Assembly: GCA_905221605.1 (NCBI GenBank)
Contig: CAJNDS010002388.1
Location: 312,001-376,000, forward strand
DNA from: Symbiodinium natans
Lineage: Eukaryota; Sar; Dinophyceae; Suessiales; Symbiodiniaceae
Direction: 5' to 3'
DNA length: 64,000 nt
The position numbers and the translations under genes were made by a program. Numbering within the stretch: position 1 is the first letter of the stretch; the number at the start of each line of letters is the position of its first letter. The notes under the pieces are model-generated. The model saw only the letters and a program-made list of their open reading frames with translations, ran no database searches and was not told where the DNA came from. Positions 39,384 to 50,283 of this stretch are shown in pieces.

Positions 39384-39683
39384 GTTTAGGGTTTAGGGTT
39401 TAGGGTTTAGGGTTTAGGGTTTAGGGTTTAGGGAGGGGGGTTCCAGGGGGTTATGAAACCCAAGGTTCCCGAATGCTCCCTACTACTCCCTGAGGCTCCC
39501 TAAGCTCCCCCAAGGTTTCCTCGGTACCTACCCCCCCTCATGAACCCCTTTCCCTAAACCCTAAACTTAAACCCTAAGCCCTAAACCCTAAGCCCTAAAC
39601 CCCAAACCCTAAACCCTAAACCCGAAACCCTAAACCCTGAACCCTAAACCCTAAACCCTAAACACTAAACTCAGCCCTAAACC

Positions 39684-39715
<32 letters not shown>

Positions 39716-39921
39716 ACCCTAAACCCTAAACCCTAAACCCTATCAACCCCAAGAAATGGAAAGCAAAACGCTCTCGGCACCACCTCCATCCCCTAACGCC
39801 TCAGCCCCAGGGTCTCCTTTCCATTTTCTTTACAGAAATAAGCTTTTAGGGTTTAGGGTTTTAGGGTTTAGGGCTTAGGGTTTAGGGTTTAGGGTTTAGG
39901 GTTTAGGGTTTAGGCTTTGAG

Positions 39922-40009
39922 GCCTTTGGCTCATCATCATTCTCATGTTGAACATGCTGATCGCGATGATGGCCGCCAAGAAGCAGAGGGAGGGATTGCT
40001 TGCTAATGC
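39922..40009 (+). CDS. Predicted exon: TRP-type channel last membrane helix (tentative)
   Basis: The acceptor is CTTTGAG|GC. Reads LWLIIILMLNMLIAMMAAKK then QREGLLANA. The segment LNMLIAMM closely resembles the end of S6 in TRP-family cation channels (typically NLLIAMM). With the exon at 40563 it suggests a channel gene on the plus strand; hydrophobic exons upstream (13956, 15210, 16847, 27075) could belong to the same or other membrane proteins, but the connection is only inference. Confidence 0.62.
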
Positions 40010-40562
40010 AGCTCCTAGGGTTGAGGGTTTAGGGTTTAGGGTTTAGGGTTTAGGGTTTAGGGTCAGGGTTTAGGGTTTAGGGCTTCTGCCATTCTGCCGT
40101 ATCTTTGAAGGCTTTCTGGTGGTCAAAGCTTGACCCAAACCCCGACGACTCCCCACAATTGAGTTCCCTGGGTTGAAGAGCAACGTTTCACAGCAAGTTG
40201 CCGGTCTCTTCCCAGGCTCTTCTTATCATGGGTTGTCCTTCTGCCCCCTCTATACTACCCCCCCCCTAGGTTACCCCCATAACTAAGGCCATTTTTACGG
40301 ATACTTAATCCTAATTAAGGCCATCTAAGGGGGGAACCTAGAGAGGGGGGAGTATAGAGGGGGGGGGGGGGGGGTAGTAACTTAGTAGGGACACCCATGA
40401 TGTTCGGGTGTCCTCTCGGGCACCGTCTCATGAGGAGCAGCCAAGACGTCAGATCTCGGCACTCTTAGTGACCAGAGCAGGCGCACTTGACTTCAAGGAC
40501 AGCCTAAAGTGGCAACCCTTCAGGGGCTCCGTAGGACCCGCTTAACGCCGTGTTTTGCTCAG

Positions 40563-40673
40563 AAGACTGACCAGCCCAAAACTCAGGCGAAGACCTTCGA
40601 TCGCATCTTCGAGAAGTCCATGGTGGACTACCAGTACAACTTCGCAGGGCCTCTTGACTTTCAAGTGGTCCAG
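40563..40673 (+). CDS. Predicted exon: region after S6 of a TRP-type channel (tentative)
   Basis: The acceptor is TTTTGCTCAG|AAG. Reads KTDQPKTQAKTFDRIFEKSM then VDYQYNFAGPLDFQVVQ. The K-TFD-I-E pattern following an NLLIAMM-like exon is what many protist TRP-like channels show. The donor is uncertain (CAG|GGGGAG, or a later site). Confidence 0.72.
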
Positions 40674-41250
40674 GGGGAGGGGGGGGGGAGTCTTAGGGGT
40701 TTGAGGGTTTTTTTTGTTTTTTTGTAGGGGGGTGTGGTGGTTTAGGGGTGCATCCCGGTAAATGTGGAAGCTCCAGGTTTCCTTTAGGAAGCCCCAAAAA
40801 GGAAGACCCTACTCGCAAGATACCTCCATGCACAAATCCATGTGGCGGAGCCCCAAACCCGAAGTCCCACTGCCGCTGCGCCATCAGGTTCGTGTTGACG
40901 ATGCGCCATGAGCATGCTGTACCCCCTGTATCTTGCCACGATCTGATGCTGTGTTCAGGGGTTCACGGACTTTGGCGTTTAGAGTTTAGAGTATGACTTG
41001 TGGAGGGGGGGGGGCAGACATCTGGGTGGGCAGTTCTGTAGTCTAAGCTCGAAACCCCAAACCCCAACGCCACTCACTCAGCCAAACCCCCGTTGGCCCC
41101 GAAAGCCCTAACCCCCTAATCTAACCCCCTAAACCCCAAACCCTACACCCTGAACCCTAAACCATCCTAAACCTCAACCCTAAACCCTGAACCCTGAACC
41201 CTGAACCCTGAACCCTGAACCCTAAACCCTAAACCCTAAACCCTACCTAG

Positions 41251-41330
41251 ATTGCCCGACTCTGCGGGCTGCCTTGGACGCTGGGCAAGAACATCTACTA
41301 CAAGACGCGTCCCGGCCTTTCTTTCAGGGG
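41251..41330 (+). CDS. Predicted exon
   Basis: Acceptor CTACCTAG|ATT, donor AGGGG|GTTTAGGG. Reads IARLCGLPWTLGKNIYYKTR then PGLSFR plus GG. Confidence 0.7.
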
Positions 41331-41376
41331 GTTTAGGGTTTAGGGTTTAGGGTTTAGGGTTTAGGGTTTATATAGG

Positions 41377-41433
41377 GTCTAGGGTCTAGGGTCTAGGGTC
41401 TAGGGTCTAGGGTCTAGGGTCTAGGGTCTAGGG
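41377..41433 (+). repeat. Variant array TCTAGGG
   Basis: Eight uniform TCTAGGG units directly after ordinary TTTAGGG units. A clear case of one variant spreading locally. Confidence 0.95.
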
Positions 41434-42013
41434 TGGATGGTATACATGGTGTATATGGGGGTTTAGGGCTTAGAGTTTAATTAGGGTTTAGGGTTTAGGG
41501 TTTAGGCTGTAGGGTTTAGGGGGTTGCTGTTATAGGGCGGCTATTTGTTTAGGGCACCCAACAAGAAACTGTAAACCCAATAGGGAGTAGCAACTTAAGT
41601 TGTTAATGTATCCCAACCATGAACTAGGCTCAGGGTTTAATATGGGTTTAGGGTTCAGGGTTCAGAGTTGAGGGTTGATAGGGTACCATGGCTGACGGTG
41701 TTTAGGGTTTAGGTCGGAGGGCTGAAAATGGTTTGGGGTTGATCGGATGTAAAGGCTGATGGGTTTAAGGTTTAGGATTGAAGGGCTGAAGGGTGTAGGG
41801 TTTAGGATTCAAAGGCTGAAGTGTTCAGGGTTTGCCTGAGCAAAAGGCGCTGAGAGCCTCAAGCCGACCCTAAACCCTGAACCCTAAAGCCTAAAACCTT
41901 GACCTTGGGACGGACGCGAGAGTTTCCAAACAGGATGTTCAGGGTTTAGGGCTTAGGATTTTTGATTTTGGGTCTCAGGGTTTGGGGTTACTTTGGGGTT
42001 ACATACATGTGCA

Positions 42014-42047
<34 letters not shown>

Positions 42048-42817
42048 TCTCTATGTATATACATATATATATATGCACATGTGTATATATATATATATAT
42101 TGGATACACTGCATATATATGTATATTCTGAAGATGCGCCCGTCACGTTTGCAGACTGTCTACCCTGAAAAGCGAAAAGCAAGCCACGGGAGCCCAGAGG
42201 TGCGGCCCGCGCGATGAAGAAGCCAGTGCCCAGAGGCCCCTTTGAAGCCTTTTTTGCGTGGGTCTGGGAGTAGCCCTAAACCCTAAACCCTAAACCCTAA
42301 ACCCTAAACCCTAAACCCTAAACCCTAAACCCTAAACCCTAAACTCGATTCAGACCTTGGCAGTGGGGCGCTTGCTGAAGCCTAGACTTTAGGCTTGTCC
42401 TCTAGCGTCCGCGTCTTCCAACCCATAGGCTGCAGATGCAATCGGCAGAGCAGGGTTTAGGGTTTAGGGTTTAGGGTTTAGGGTTTAGGGTTTAGGGTTT
42501 AGGGTTTAGGGTTTAGGGTTTAGGGTTTAGGGTTTAGGGTTTAGGGTTTAGGGTTTAGGGTTCGGGGCATGGACGCGCAGCTAGCCGGTCTATGGGGCAA
42601 CTAGGGCGACGTACTTGCTCTGAGGGCACATGACTTAGGAACCTAATGTTGCACAGAGAAACCTGAATGCCTCAATCGGCTAGATCCCAAACTCCAGACC
42701 CTGCCCTGCTATTAGTTCACATGCCTGGTCGGGAAATCGTGCCGCCAAGCTCGATGAGAGCCCAAGAGGATGTGGTTTATGGTGGGTTTAGGGTGATTCG
42801 GTCTGCTATCCTGCCAG

Positions 42818-42899
42818 TTCCGGCGGGCACGCAAAGCTGCGCGAGACCTTCTTCAAGGCTGGCAGACCAACGCGTGTGCAGACTTGCATTGTGTGCTGG
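42818..42899 (+). CDS. Predicted exon
   Basis: Acceptor ATCCTGCCAG|TTC, donor CTGG|GTGGTG. Reads FRRARKAARDLLQGWQTNAC then ADLHCVL plus 1 base. An amphipathic basic helix. Confidence 0.72.
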
Positions 42900-43583
42900 G
42901 TGGTGCCGCTGCCAGTTGTGAGGCGCATCCAGGGTTTATTTATGATCGGAATCATAGCCCGTTATGGGCCTCCTCGCGTGCCAAACTCCAGCGCGGGAGG
43001 AGGCAGCCACAAGCCATCTCCAAGAGTCACGTAGAACCCATTGAGTCAGCGGCTTTCCTCTGTAATGGGTGCACCCTCTGACGTGTGCCCCATCCCCCCG
43101 TACAGTAGAAGCTGATTTGTCCGTCCCTCTTTAAACAGGCCCGGGATTTTCTGAGAATTCTTAATCAGGGGTGAGTTTCAGAGAAAAATATGAGGGACGC
43201 AGAGGCGCGGCAATTGATTTTATAGGCGCGCCACACGAAACATTCTTACGAGACACACTTCAAGCTTGACTTATACCAGAGGATCCCGGCACCCGAAACA
43301 GTCACGCGGTGCTGACTCGCGCGGCCAACTAGACCTTGTAGAGGAGCCCTCATGGCTCAGGAGGGTGCCGTGCAACACCTTGCAATGTGTATTCGTGCTC
43401 ATCTTGAGCTGCTTGTATGAGGTGAACTACTGCAGCCCTAAACCCTAAACCCTAAACACTGAACCCTAAACCCTAAACCCTAAACCCTGAACCCTGAACC
43501 CTAAACCCTAAACCCTAAACCCTGAACCCTAAACCCTAAACCCTAAACCGCTTTTGAAGTCAGTTCGGGACCTACTCCCCTAG

Positions 43584-43644
43584 GGGCATCCTGCGACTTC
43601 ATAGGGTCATGGGTGCCAGAGCTCAGAACGAACCAGTTGAAAGG
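43584..43644 (+). CDS. Predicted exon before a telomere-repeat intron
   Basis: The acceptor is CCCCTAG|G. Reads GILRLHRVMGARAQNEPVER, ending on a codon boundary at AGG|GTTTAGGG. Confidence 0.76.
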
Positions 43645-43712
43645 GTTTAGGGTTTAGGGTTTAGGGTTTAGGGTTTAGGGTTTAGGGTTTAGGGTTTAGG
43701 GTTTAGGGTTAG
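43645..43712 (+). repeat. Intron made only of telomere-type heptamers (68 nt)
   Basis: Runs GTTTAGGG ... GGGTTAG. Phase 0 on both sides and the frame stays open. Confidence 0.72.
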
Positions 43713-43806
43713 GCAAGCCTGCGTCCCACATGTTTTCAATGGCCATGGCCTCAACTTAGGATCTTGCTAGGTCCGGCGATGGGATTGCAGCTGTATTCCC
43801 TAGGGA
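43713..43806 (+). CDS. Predicted exon after a telomere-repeat intron
   Basis: Continues ASLRPTCFQWPWPQLRILLG then PAMGLQLYSLG. The 3' limit is uncertain before a CCCTAAA tract. Confidence 0.65.
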
Positions 43807-43886
43807 AGCCTAAATCCTAAGCCCTAGGCCCTAAACCCTAAACCCTAAACCCTAAACCCTAAACCCTAAACCCTAAACCCTACGCA

Positions 43887-43947
43887 AGCTCTTTCTCTGA
43901 AGTCATGAAGACCCAGCGTCAGGAATCCAAGGAGTCTCAGGAGGCAG
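43887..43947 (+). CDS. Predicted exon
   Basis: Reads ASSFSEVMKTQRQESKESQE then A plus 1 base and ends at a canonical GTGAGT donor. The acceptor side merges with the CCCTAAA tract. Confidence 0.66.
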
Positions 43948-44099
43948 GTGAGTTTGTGCCTCTCTGCTTTTGCATCTCTGCTTTTAGCATCTTGTAACCA
44001 TTTGTAACCTGCGGTCGGGGGGCTTAGGGTTTCGGGTTTAGGGTTTAGGGTTTAGGGTTCAGGGGGTTACAATTAACAGGCGGCCCCTATGATTGGAAA

Positions 44100-45316
44100 A
44101 TGTAACTTGCTAGGCTCCACTGCCCTAAACCCTAAACCCTTCTAAATGCACTTCGGAGCGTTGTAACCCCCTCCCCCTAGTACTAAAGCCCCCCCCCCGC
44201 CTAATTTTACATATTCTTTTTCCCGGACCCTGCCGGCACCCAGCCCAATACTAAACCTGTTTGAGAATTGGGGGGGGGGGGGGGGGTTGTTCAGGGCTTC
44301 GCCCTTGAGTTGAGCCATTAGGGTTTCAGGGTTTAGGGCTGAAGGCTGACAAGGGTGTGGGTGGCAACCTATGAGGTTCGCGGGATGCGCCGACGTCTCT
44401 GTTGTGGTTTCCATTCCATGGCAGGGGCATTCGGTCTTCTCGGGTGAGGACACCACAGTGAGGGGGCTCCCGCAATCAACCCTCCAATCTAAGGATGTTT
44501 TAGGGCTTCGCTGGGATTTTTCAGCCTTCGCGGCCCCTTATGGCATGGACAAGCTTCGCTCCAACCCCCCCCCCCCCATTCAACCCGCAAAACTCCGAGA
44601 AAAATCTCCAGACAGCCTTCAAACCTACGCCCTGTAAAACCCTTAAACCCTTAAACCCTATACACCCTATGAACCCTGTTGCAAACCCTGTAAACCCTAT
44701 GAACCCTAAACACCCTGTAAACGCTCTAGAGACCCTAAACCCTAAACACCCTATAAACCCCATAAACCCGAAACACCCTATAAACCCCATTAAACCCTTA
44801 AAACCCCCAAAACCCTCAAAGACCCCTCAAAAAACCCTTACTGCCCCTTAAACACCCCTACAAGCTAAAGCTAACCCTATAACCCAGCACCCACAAACCC
44901 TATAAACCAAAAACCCCTTAAAAACCCTTCCCTTAAAAGACACTACAAGTCAAACCCTATAAACCCTAAACACCCTATAAACCCTAAGAACCCTAAAACA
45001 CCACATAAACCCCATAAACCCTATAGATAAGCACCCCATAATCCCTATAAACCTTAATTAAACACTTTAATTCGACCCTATAACCAAACACCAAATAAAA
45101 CCTACAAACCCTATTAACCAATCACTAAACACCCCATAATATGCCTACAAGCCCTAAACCCTAACCCCTAAACCCGAAACTCTAAACCCTAAACCCTAAA
45201 ACCCTAAACCCTAAACCCTAAACCCTAAACCCTAAACCCTAAACCCTAAACCCTATACCCTATACCCTAAACCCTAAACCCTAAACCCTAAACCCTAAAC
45301 CCCAACCCTAAACCAG
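44100..45316. other. Degenerate AAACCCTA(T) field
   Basis: C and G homopolymers (44190-44200, 44270-44287, 44562-44577), then from 44640 to 45150 a degenerate AAACCCTAT / AAACACCC field, then a regular CCCTAAA tract 45178-45300. Frames here are repeat translations. Confidence 0.55.
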
Positions 45317-45392
45317 GCGGGACCCGGGGCCGGCGGCACAACGGTCATTCCCACGAACCTCGAAGCCCAGCCCGCGGCAGAGGAGCGAATTA
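45317..45392 (+). CDS. Possible exon
   Basis: The acceptor is AAACCAG|GCG. Reads AGPGAGGTTVIPTNLEAQPA then AEER. A second frame is also open. Confidence 0.5.
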
Positions 45393-45520
45393 GGGGTTTA
45401 GGGTTTTAGGGTTTAGGGTTTAGGGTTTAGGGAACCCTAATGAAGCCCTAAACCCTAAACCGAAACCCCAAGCCCGAAACCCTAAGCCCGAAACCCTAAA
45501 CCCTAAATCCGCAAACCCAA

Positions 45521-45630
45521 ATGCAACCCGCGCGAGAGGTCCAAGATGTCCAGTTCCAGTCCGTTGTGGAGCAGCCACCAGCATCATCCAGTCAGGCCTC
45601 GCAGGAGCTTCAGGGGGAACTTCGGGTCTC
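45521..45630 (+). CDS. Predicted exon
   Basis: Reads MQPAREVQDVQFQSVVEQPP then ASSSQASQELQGELRVS, running into a TTTAGGG tract. Gln/Ser-rich. The start is uncertain (no acceptor identified). Confidence 0.65.
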
Positions 45631-46418
45631 TTTAGGGTTTGGGGTTTAGGGTTTGGGGTTGAGGGTTTAGGGTTTAGGGTTTAGGGTTTAGGATTTAGGT
45701 CCAATTTAGGTTTTGGGGTTTTGGGCTGAAGGCCTTGGGTCCAGGAGTCCAGGGGTACAGGTTTATGGTCGTTTTGTCTTTGCGGCGGCTGAGTAGGGAC
45801 TATACGGACCTGGAGGATTAGGGTTTAGGGTTTAGGGTTTAGGGCTTAGGGCTTAGGGCCAGCACCCAAAGTATGCACCCAAAGACATGCCTAACCTGCA
45901 GTGCCTGTGTCAGCTGCGTGAGCTGCATCCGACAGGCTTGGCAAAAATGCCGACTAAATAGAGGGTCATGCATGCATTGCTTTATGAGAGGCGATGACAT
46001 ACTGATAACTTCGTGGCTGCATAACGTGGGCCATATACTCGCAACTTGTACTAGAAGCAAAGCTGGCAGTAAAATTTTGTTGGCGTGTACACGACACGTG
46101 ATGTTTCTGGAACAACCACCGCAGTGCTTGCACCTTGAATTCAATGCGCCTGTATCGACCAGCCGTTCTAGTTTCAAGGATAGCAGAAGGGAGAGGGGAG
46201 GGGGGGAGGTGGCTTGCTCACGGCTTGCTCACTGCCATCTTGACCCAACTTGAGCTGCAACCTCTAAGTTTGTCACGGCTGAATCCCGAATTTGCAAAAT
46301 CAAGGTGAATGCCGAGGTCTGCACAGACAGGCGCGCAAGCCTGGAAACCCTAAGCCCTAAACCTTAAAGAAGGAGACATTATACAAGCCATTTGAAAAAC
46401 GCCCCCTTTGCGTTACAG

Positions 46419-46521
46419 ATGCGCTCGAGGGCCAAAGAGTTCCGTGCAGCAAGACCTATGGGCCCCTTGCCACGAGTTCCCGCAAGATCTTGGGAACCCT
46501 CTGGGAGTTGCTGAAGCTAGG
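46419..46521 (+). CDS. Predicted exon
   Basis: Acceptor TGCGTTACAG|AT, donor CTAGG|GTACCT. Reads ALEGQRVPCSKTYGPLATSS then RKILGTLWELLKL plus 2 bases. Confidence 0.72.
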
Positions 46522-46671
46522 GTACCTTATGGGACTCCTGTGTTATAGGGGAGCCCTACTATTCGGTTCTTTTTTTTTTTTGTGAGGGGTCCTTTATTTC
46601 CGTAAACCCTAAACCCTAAACCCTAAGCCCTAAGCCCTAAACCCTAAACCCTAAACCCTAAACCCTGTACC

Positions 46672-46752
46672 GTGCCCTCGGCACCTGGGACGTTTTGGGG
46701 GTCCAGGAGCCCGTGACTGCGCAGTCGAAGTCGGTGGACACCTATGAGCTGT
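46672..46752 (+). CDS. Possible exon
   Basis: Frame ALGTWDVLGVQEPVTAQSKS then VDTYEL; a possible GTCAGTG donor follows. Directly after it, 46773-46889 resembles the element at 55408-55516. Confidence 0.52.
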
Positions 46753-47106
46753 CAGTGTCTTGACATTGGGGACATGGCTTAGTACTTGTAGTAGAGCATG
46801 TAACCTTTAGCCTTTTTTGGGGGGCCTTATAACCCCTATAGAATCCAAAAGTTTCACCTTTAGTTCCCCAAGGACACTGGACAACTAAGGTGGGGGCTTG
46901 TGAACTTCATGTCATCAGGAGTCTCGAAGTTCGTTTTTCTTGGGGCGTTGTTTCGGCCCAATCCCTTTCAGCCCTAAACCCTAAACCCTAAACCCTAAAC
47001 CCTAAACCCTAAACCCTAAACCCTAAACCCTAAACCCTAAACCCTAAACCCTAAACCCTAAACCCTAACGAGCCCAACTCTGCCTAATCAGCTTCGGGCC
47101 TTCCAG

Positions 47107-47189
47107 CCAAAAGAGGGCGTGGTGTCCCCCCCTCCAATGTTGAGGTGCAGCTGCAGAAGTTGGTGGAGAAGTTCCTGGAGGCCGCCTAA
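47107..47189 (+). CDS. Predicted terminal exon ending TAA
   Basis: The acceptor is GGCCTTCCAG|CC. Reads KRGRGVPPSNVEVQLQKLVE then KFLEAA and TAA, where the stop is the first TAA of a CCCTAAA-type tract. A coiled-coil-like helix. Confidence 0.7.
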
Positions 47190-47338
47190 ACCCTAAACCC
47201 TAAACCCTAAACCTTAAACCCCGCCGCGCTGGCGTTGGGGGAATTATCGACCCAGGGTATTCCCAGGCTACTCCTTTGTCTAGTTCTAGGGCCCTGAATA
47301 AGGGAGCCCCCCCCCCACCCACCGCCATCTGTTGCTAG

Positions 47339-47389
47339 ATGAGCGCATGATTCTCGGCGTTTCGGCGCAAGTAGAAGACCCATCACGAG
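47339..47389 (+). CDS. Predicted exon (penultimate)
   Basis: The acceptor is TTGCTAG|AT. Reads ERMILGVSAQVEDPSR plus 1 base; the donor is CGAG|GTAGGA. Joins in phase to 47498 across an intron of 108 nt with TATA-type element ends. Confidence 0.74.
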
Positions 47390-47497
47390 GTAGGAACCGA
47401 CCCCTCCCCCTCCCCCCAGCCCCCCCGGAGTGGCAGGCCCCCCGAGCCCCCGCCTTCTTATACTACCCTTTTAAGTTTCCCCCCAATGAAGGTATAG

Positions 47498-47631
47498 GCA
47501 AAGCCATGAAAGTGGGTCTTCAGGAGCACGACTCGGACGCTGCCTTCCAGGACGAGTGGCTCGGGTGTTGCCAGAATCCGCTTGCGTGTTGCGGGTTCGC
47601 ATGTTTTACAGCGTTGTGCGGGGGTTGCTAA
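47498..47631 (+). CDS. Predicted terminal exon, Cys-rich, ending TAA
   Basis: The acceptor is AAGGTATAG|GC. Reads KAMKVGLQEHDSDAAFQDEW then LGCCQNPLACCGFACFTALC and GGC, then TAA. The cysteine spacing recalls PLAC8/Cys-rich membrane proteins, but this is only a resemblance. The stop codon is the TAA of a following CCCTAAA tract. Confidence 0.75.
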
Positions 47632-47824
47632 ACCCTAAACCCTAAACCCTAACCCCTAGACCCTAGACCCTAAAACCCTAAAACCCTAAACCCTAAACCC
47701 TGCTTAAAAGTGAGGGGGCGGCAAGGATTAGGCACGGGCTGAGGTCTTTCGGACAATGGGCTACTGCTAAGGCGCGGCCAGGGTTTATATAGGAGCGGCA
47801 GTTGGAGTTGGGGGGTGCGTTTTT

Positions 47825-47927
47825 GAACTCTGCTGCCAGCAAGCTCAGAATGTACTGGCACCAAGGCAGTTTCGACGTCAGGTGGCGCAGAAGCTCTGGA
47901 AGCTGGACTCTCACGCAGCTTGGATGC
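47825..47927 (+). CDS. Possible exon
   Basis: Frame ELCCQQAQNVLAPRQFRRQV then AQKLWKLDSHAAWM. A second plus frame is also open. Borders uncertain. Confidence 0.45.
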
Positions 47928-48226
47928 GTTTTTTGCCTCGCACGTCGTTTTCAAAACCTTGAGAGGGGACGTGCTTGGGTAGGTAAGTTCCAAGCCACCA
48001 AGCGACCAAGCGACTTTACCATGGGGCTCATAGGGCACCCCTGCCCCCGCCCCCACCCCCACCCCTGCCACCGCCCCACCCTCCACCCCCACCAAACAAA
48101 TAAACAAACCGAATCTTTAAGTTCCGTAATCGTACTAGTAATAATGATACCAGTGGATACTGTCTTACACAAGAACGAGCAAGACTCGTCGAGAATACGG
48201 ATGATTGATTATGAAAACAACCCGAG

Positions 48227-48316
48227 GTGGAGGACCTCATCGAATACTGGCAGGTCAACACCCGGAGAAGTGCCTTGGAGCAAATCGAGAGATCGATGTT
48301 TGCTGGGAGCTCCAGG
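48227..48316 (+). CDS. Predicted exon
   Basis: Acceptor AACCCGAG|GTG, donor AGG|GTTCAA. Reads VEDLIEYWQVNTRRSALEQI then ERSMFAGSSR, 30 codons, phase 0 at both ends. Confidence 0.77.
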
Positions 48317-48839
48317 GTTCAACCGTTGAGATTCATAGGGTTTGGGGTTTGGGTTTAGGGTTTAGGGCTTTAGATGATCCAATGACGCAACCTTAGAGCT
48401 TAGGGTCTGTTGGGAAAGCAAATGAATCCCAAGATTGGGATCATGCAGTAACCCTAAACCCTAAACCACTTAGACCCTAAACCCAAAAACCCTAAACCCG
48501 TTAGACCCTAAGCCCTAAACCCTAAGCCCTAAACCCTAAACCCTAAACTCTAAACCCAACCCAAGTTCGGCGCAACGCTCCCAGAGTCATCTGGTCCATC
48601 TAGGTATCGCTTCATGGAAGAAGCCACAAACAGAAAACAAAAAAATGCCCTAAACCCTAAACCCTAAACCCTAAACCCTAAACCCTAAACCCTAAACCCT
48701 AAACCCTAAACCCTAAACCCTAAACCCTAAACCCTAAACCCTAAACCCTAAACCTAAACCTAAACCCTAAACCCTAAACCCTAAACCCTAAACCCCTAAA
48801 CCCTAAACCCTAAACCCTAAACCCTAACCTGACCATTAG

Positions 48840-48919
48840 GGGACGTTAAGGCGCACTTCGAGTCACTTCGAGATTCTCAAGAGGGGTTCCTGGTCCACGT
48901 ACATGCCTTACGGATTCGA
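48840..48919 (+). CDS. Predicted exon
   Basis: The acceptor is CCATTAG|GG. Reads DVKAHFESLRDSQEGFLVHV then HALRIR; the donor is CGA|GTAGCA. It follows a very long CCCTAAA tract (48648-48828) and precedes a poly-C run. Confidence 0.7.
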
Positions 48920-48941
48920 GTAGCACGGGGTCTATGATCCG

Positions 48942-49012
48942 CCCCCCCCCCCCCCCCCCCCCCCCCCTCCACCCCACCCCCCCGCCCCCTCCCCCCACCC
49001 ACAAAAAAAGAG
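48942..49012. repeat. Poly-C run (about 25) and C-rich tail
   Basis: One of several C or G homopolymers in introns (also 49395-49417, 54266-54350, 58050-58083, 63843-63867). Confidence 0.95.
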
Positions 49013-49146
49013 ATGCCCACGCAAGCACCCTCGAGCCTACAGGCCTCTTCCAAAACTGGGTCCTATACGAGACCACCACAGACCCCATAAACCGTATGAA
49101 TAAACTCTATAAACACTACGAACCCCATAAACCCTCAACCCATGAG

Positions 49147-49233
49147 AGGCTACAAAGCACAGCGCGCCCAACTGCGGAAGAAGCAAGTGGCGCGGCACAT
49201 CGCCACGACCTGGCTTCTTGGTGTTGGATTCTT
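49147..49233 (+). CDS. Predicted exon
   Basis: Acceptor CCCATGAG|A, donor TTCTT|GTGAAG. Reads GYKAQRAQLRKKQVARHIAT then TWLLGVGF plus 2 bases. A basic helix then hydrophobic. Confidence 0.76.
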
Positions 49234-50173
49234 GTGAAGGCCTCGCCTAAAGCCCCCAAAACTCACGACCTTGAGGGGAGCGAATGACCCGCTAGAAGGG
49301 TCTTTGGCCCCATACTGCAGGAAAAGGGTACACAGGACCTTCATAGTGTTTATGGTCCATGCAACCTTCATCTAGGGTAGGGTCTATATAGGCCCCCCCC
49401 CCCCCCCCCCCCCCCCGAGGGCGACCCCCCGCAAGAAGCGGCGAGCAAAGGATTAGCACCTCGAAGGCCTCGAAGAATCTGAGCCCGGGCCCTAGATCAG
49501 TGTGAGGGTGTTACGGGGAAAGGGTGTGAGGGTGTTATAAGGTGTTAGGATGTTAGGGTGTTGGGGTGCTGGGGTGTGAGGGTGGTAGGGTTTCGGGATG
49601 CCATTTCTCTTCCACTGCTTGTGGCCGTTTGCATCTCTTGAGACCCCGGCTGTAGGGGGTTCAGCGTTCAATTTCTAAACACTAAACCCTAACCGGGCTC
49701 TGTGCAGGGCTGGTGGGTAGACTTTGGGAAATGCCCCTTAAGAGGGCTTCTGAGTGTGTTTTCTAGCCTGTGTATTCTGGGACAAGCTGCTTTAAGAGGG
49801 TTTAGGAGTCTTTCAGGTGCCACCGACATCCTTGGGACTGGGACCCAGAGTGGGCCCCGAAACCTTAAACCTTAAACCTTAAACCCTAAACCCTAAACCC
49901 TAAACCCTAAACCCTAAACCCTTGCCCCCTTTTTCAGGGTTTGCAGGTCCCCTTTTCAGACCCAAGGCCCCCCCCTGGCCAGGTAAGTCGCAGGCCATCT
50001 TGAGTCGGGGTGTCAAAAAAGCAACTCGGCCGGCAGCAGAGGCCTTGCGGCCCAAGGTGTGGCCCTGAAAGGGTTTAGGGTTTAGGGTTTAGGGTTTAGG
50101 GTTTAGGGTTTAGGGTTTAGGGTTTAGGGTTTAGGGTTTAGGGTTTAGGGTTTAGGGTTTAATTAGGGTTCAG
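49234..50173. other. Intronic; poly-C and repeat tracts
   Basis: Poly-C 49395-49417, GTGTTAGGG-like repeats 49500-49590, CCCTTAAA/CCCTAAA tract 49865-49921, and a long TTTAGGG tract 50071-50163. An exon-like island at 49418-49480 (EGDPPQEAASKGLAPRRPRR) is unbounded. Confidence 0.45.
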
Positions 50174-50283
50174 GGTTTCAACCTTCTCGTCAAACCAATG
50201 GACCCACTGGACCATCGCAGGTCAAAGCGCAGAAGTATGGCCACTTGCCAGCAAGACGCTTTCTTGGGGACTACACGAAGCCC
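50174..50283 (+). CDS. Predicted exon
   Basis: The acceptor is GGGTTCAG|GG, directly after a TTTAGGG tract. Reads FQPSRQTNGPTGPSQVKAQK then YGHLPARRFLGDYTKP. The 3' limit is uncertain at a CCCTAAA tract. Confidence 0.64.

Larger units (their letters stand above)
40674..42817. other. Intronic; three weak or bounded exon candidates
   Basis: G homopolymer 40675-40690; possible exon near 40755-40890 (SRFPLGSPKKEDPTRKIPPC); CCCTGAA/CCCTAAA tracts 41180-41245; a TCTAGGG array 41377-41433; CT and AT microsatellites 42016-42110; long CCCTAAA 42275-42345 and TTTAGGG 42455-42564 tracts. The exon at 41251-41330 is listed separately. Confidence 0.45.

Noticed and set aside
44540-44851. Pro/Asn/Lys-rich protein
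   Set aside because: Translation of a degenerate AAACCCTAT field.
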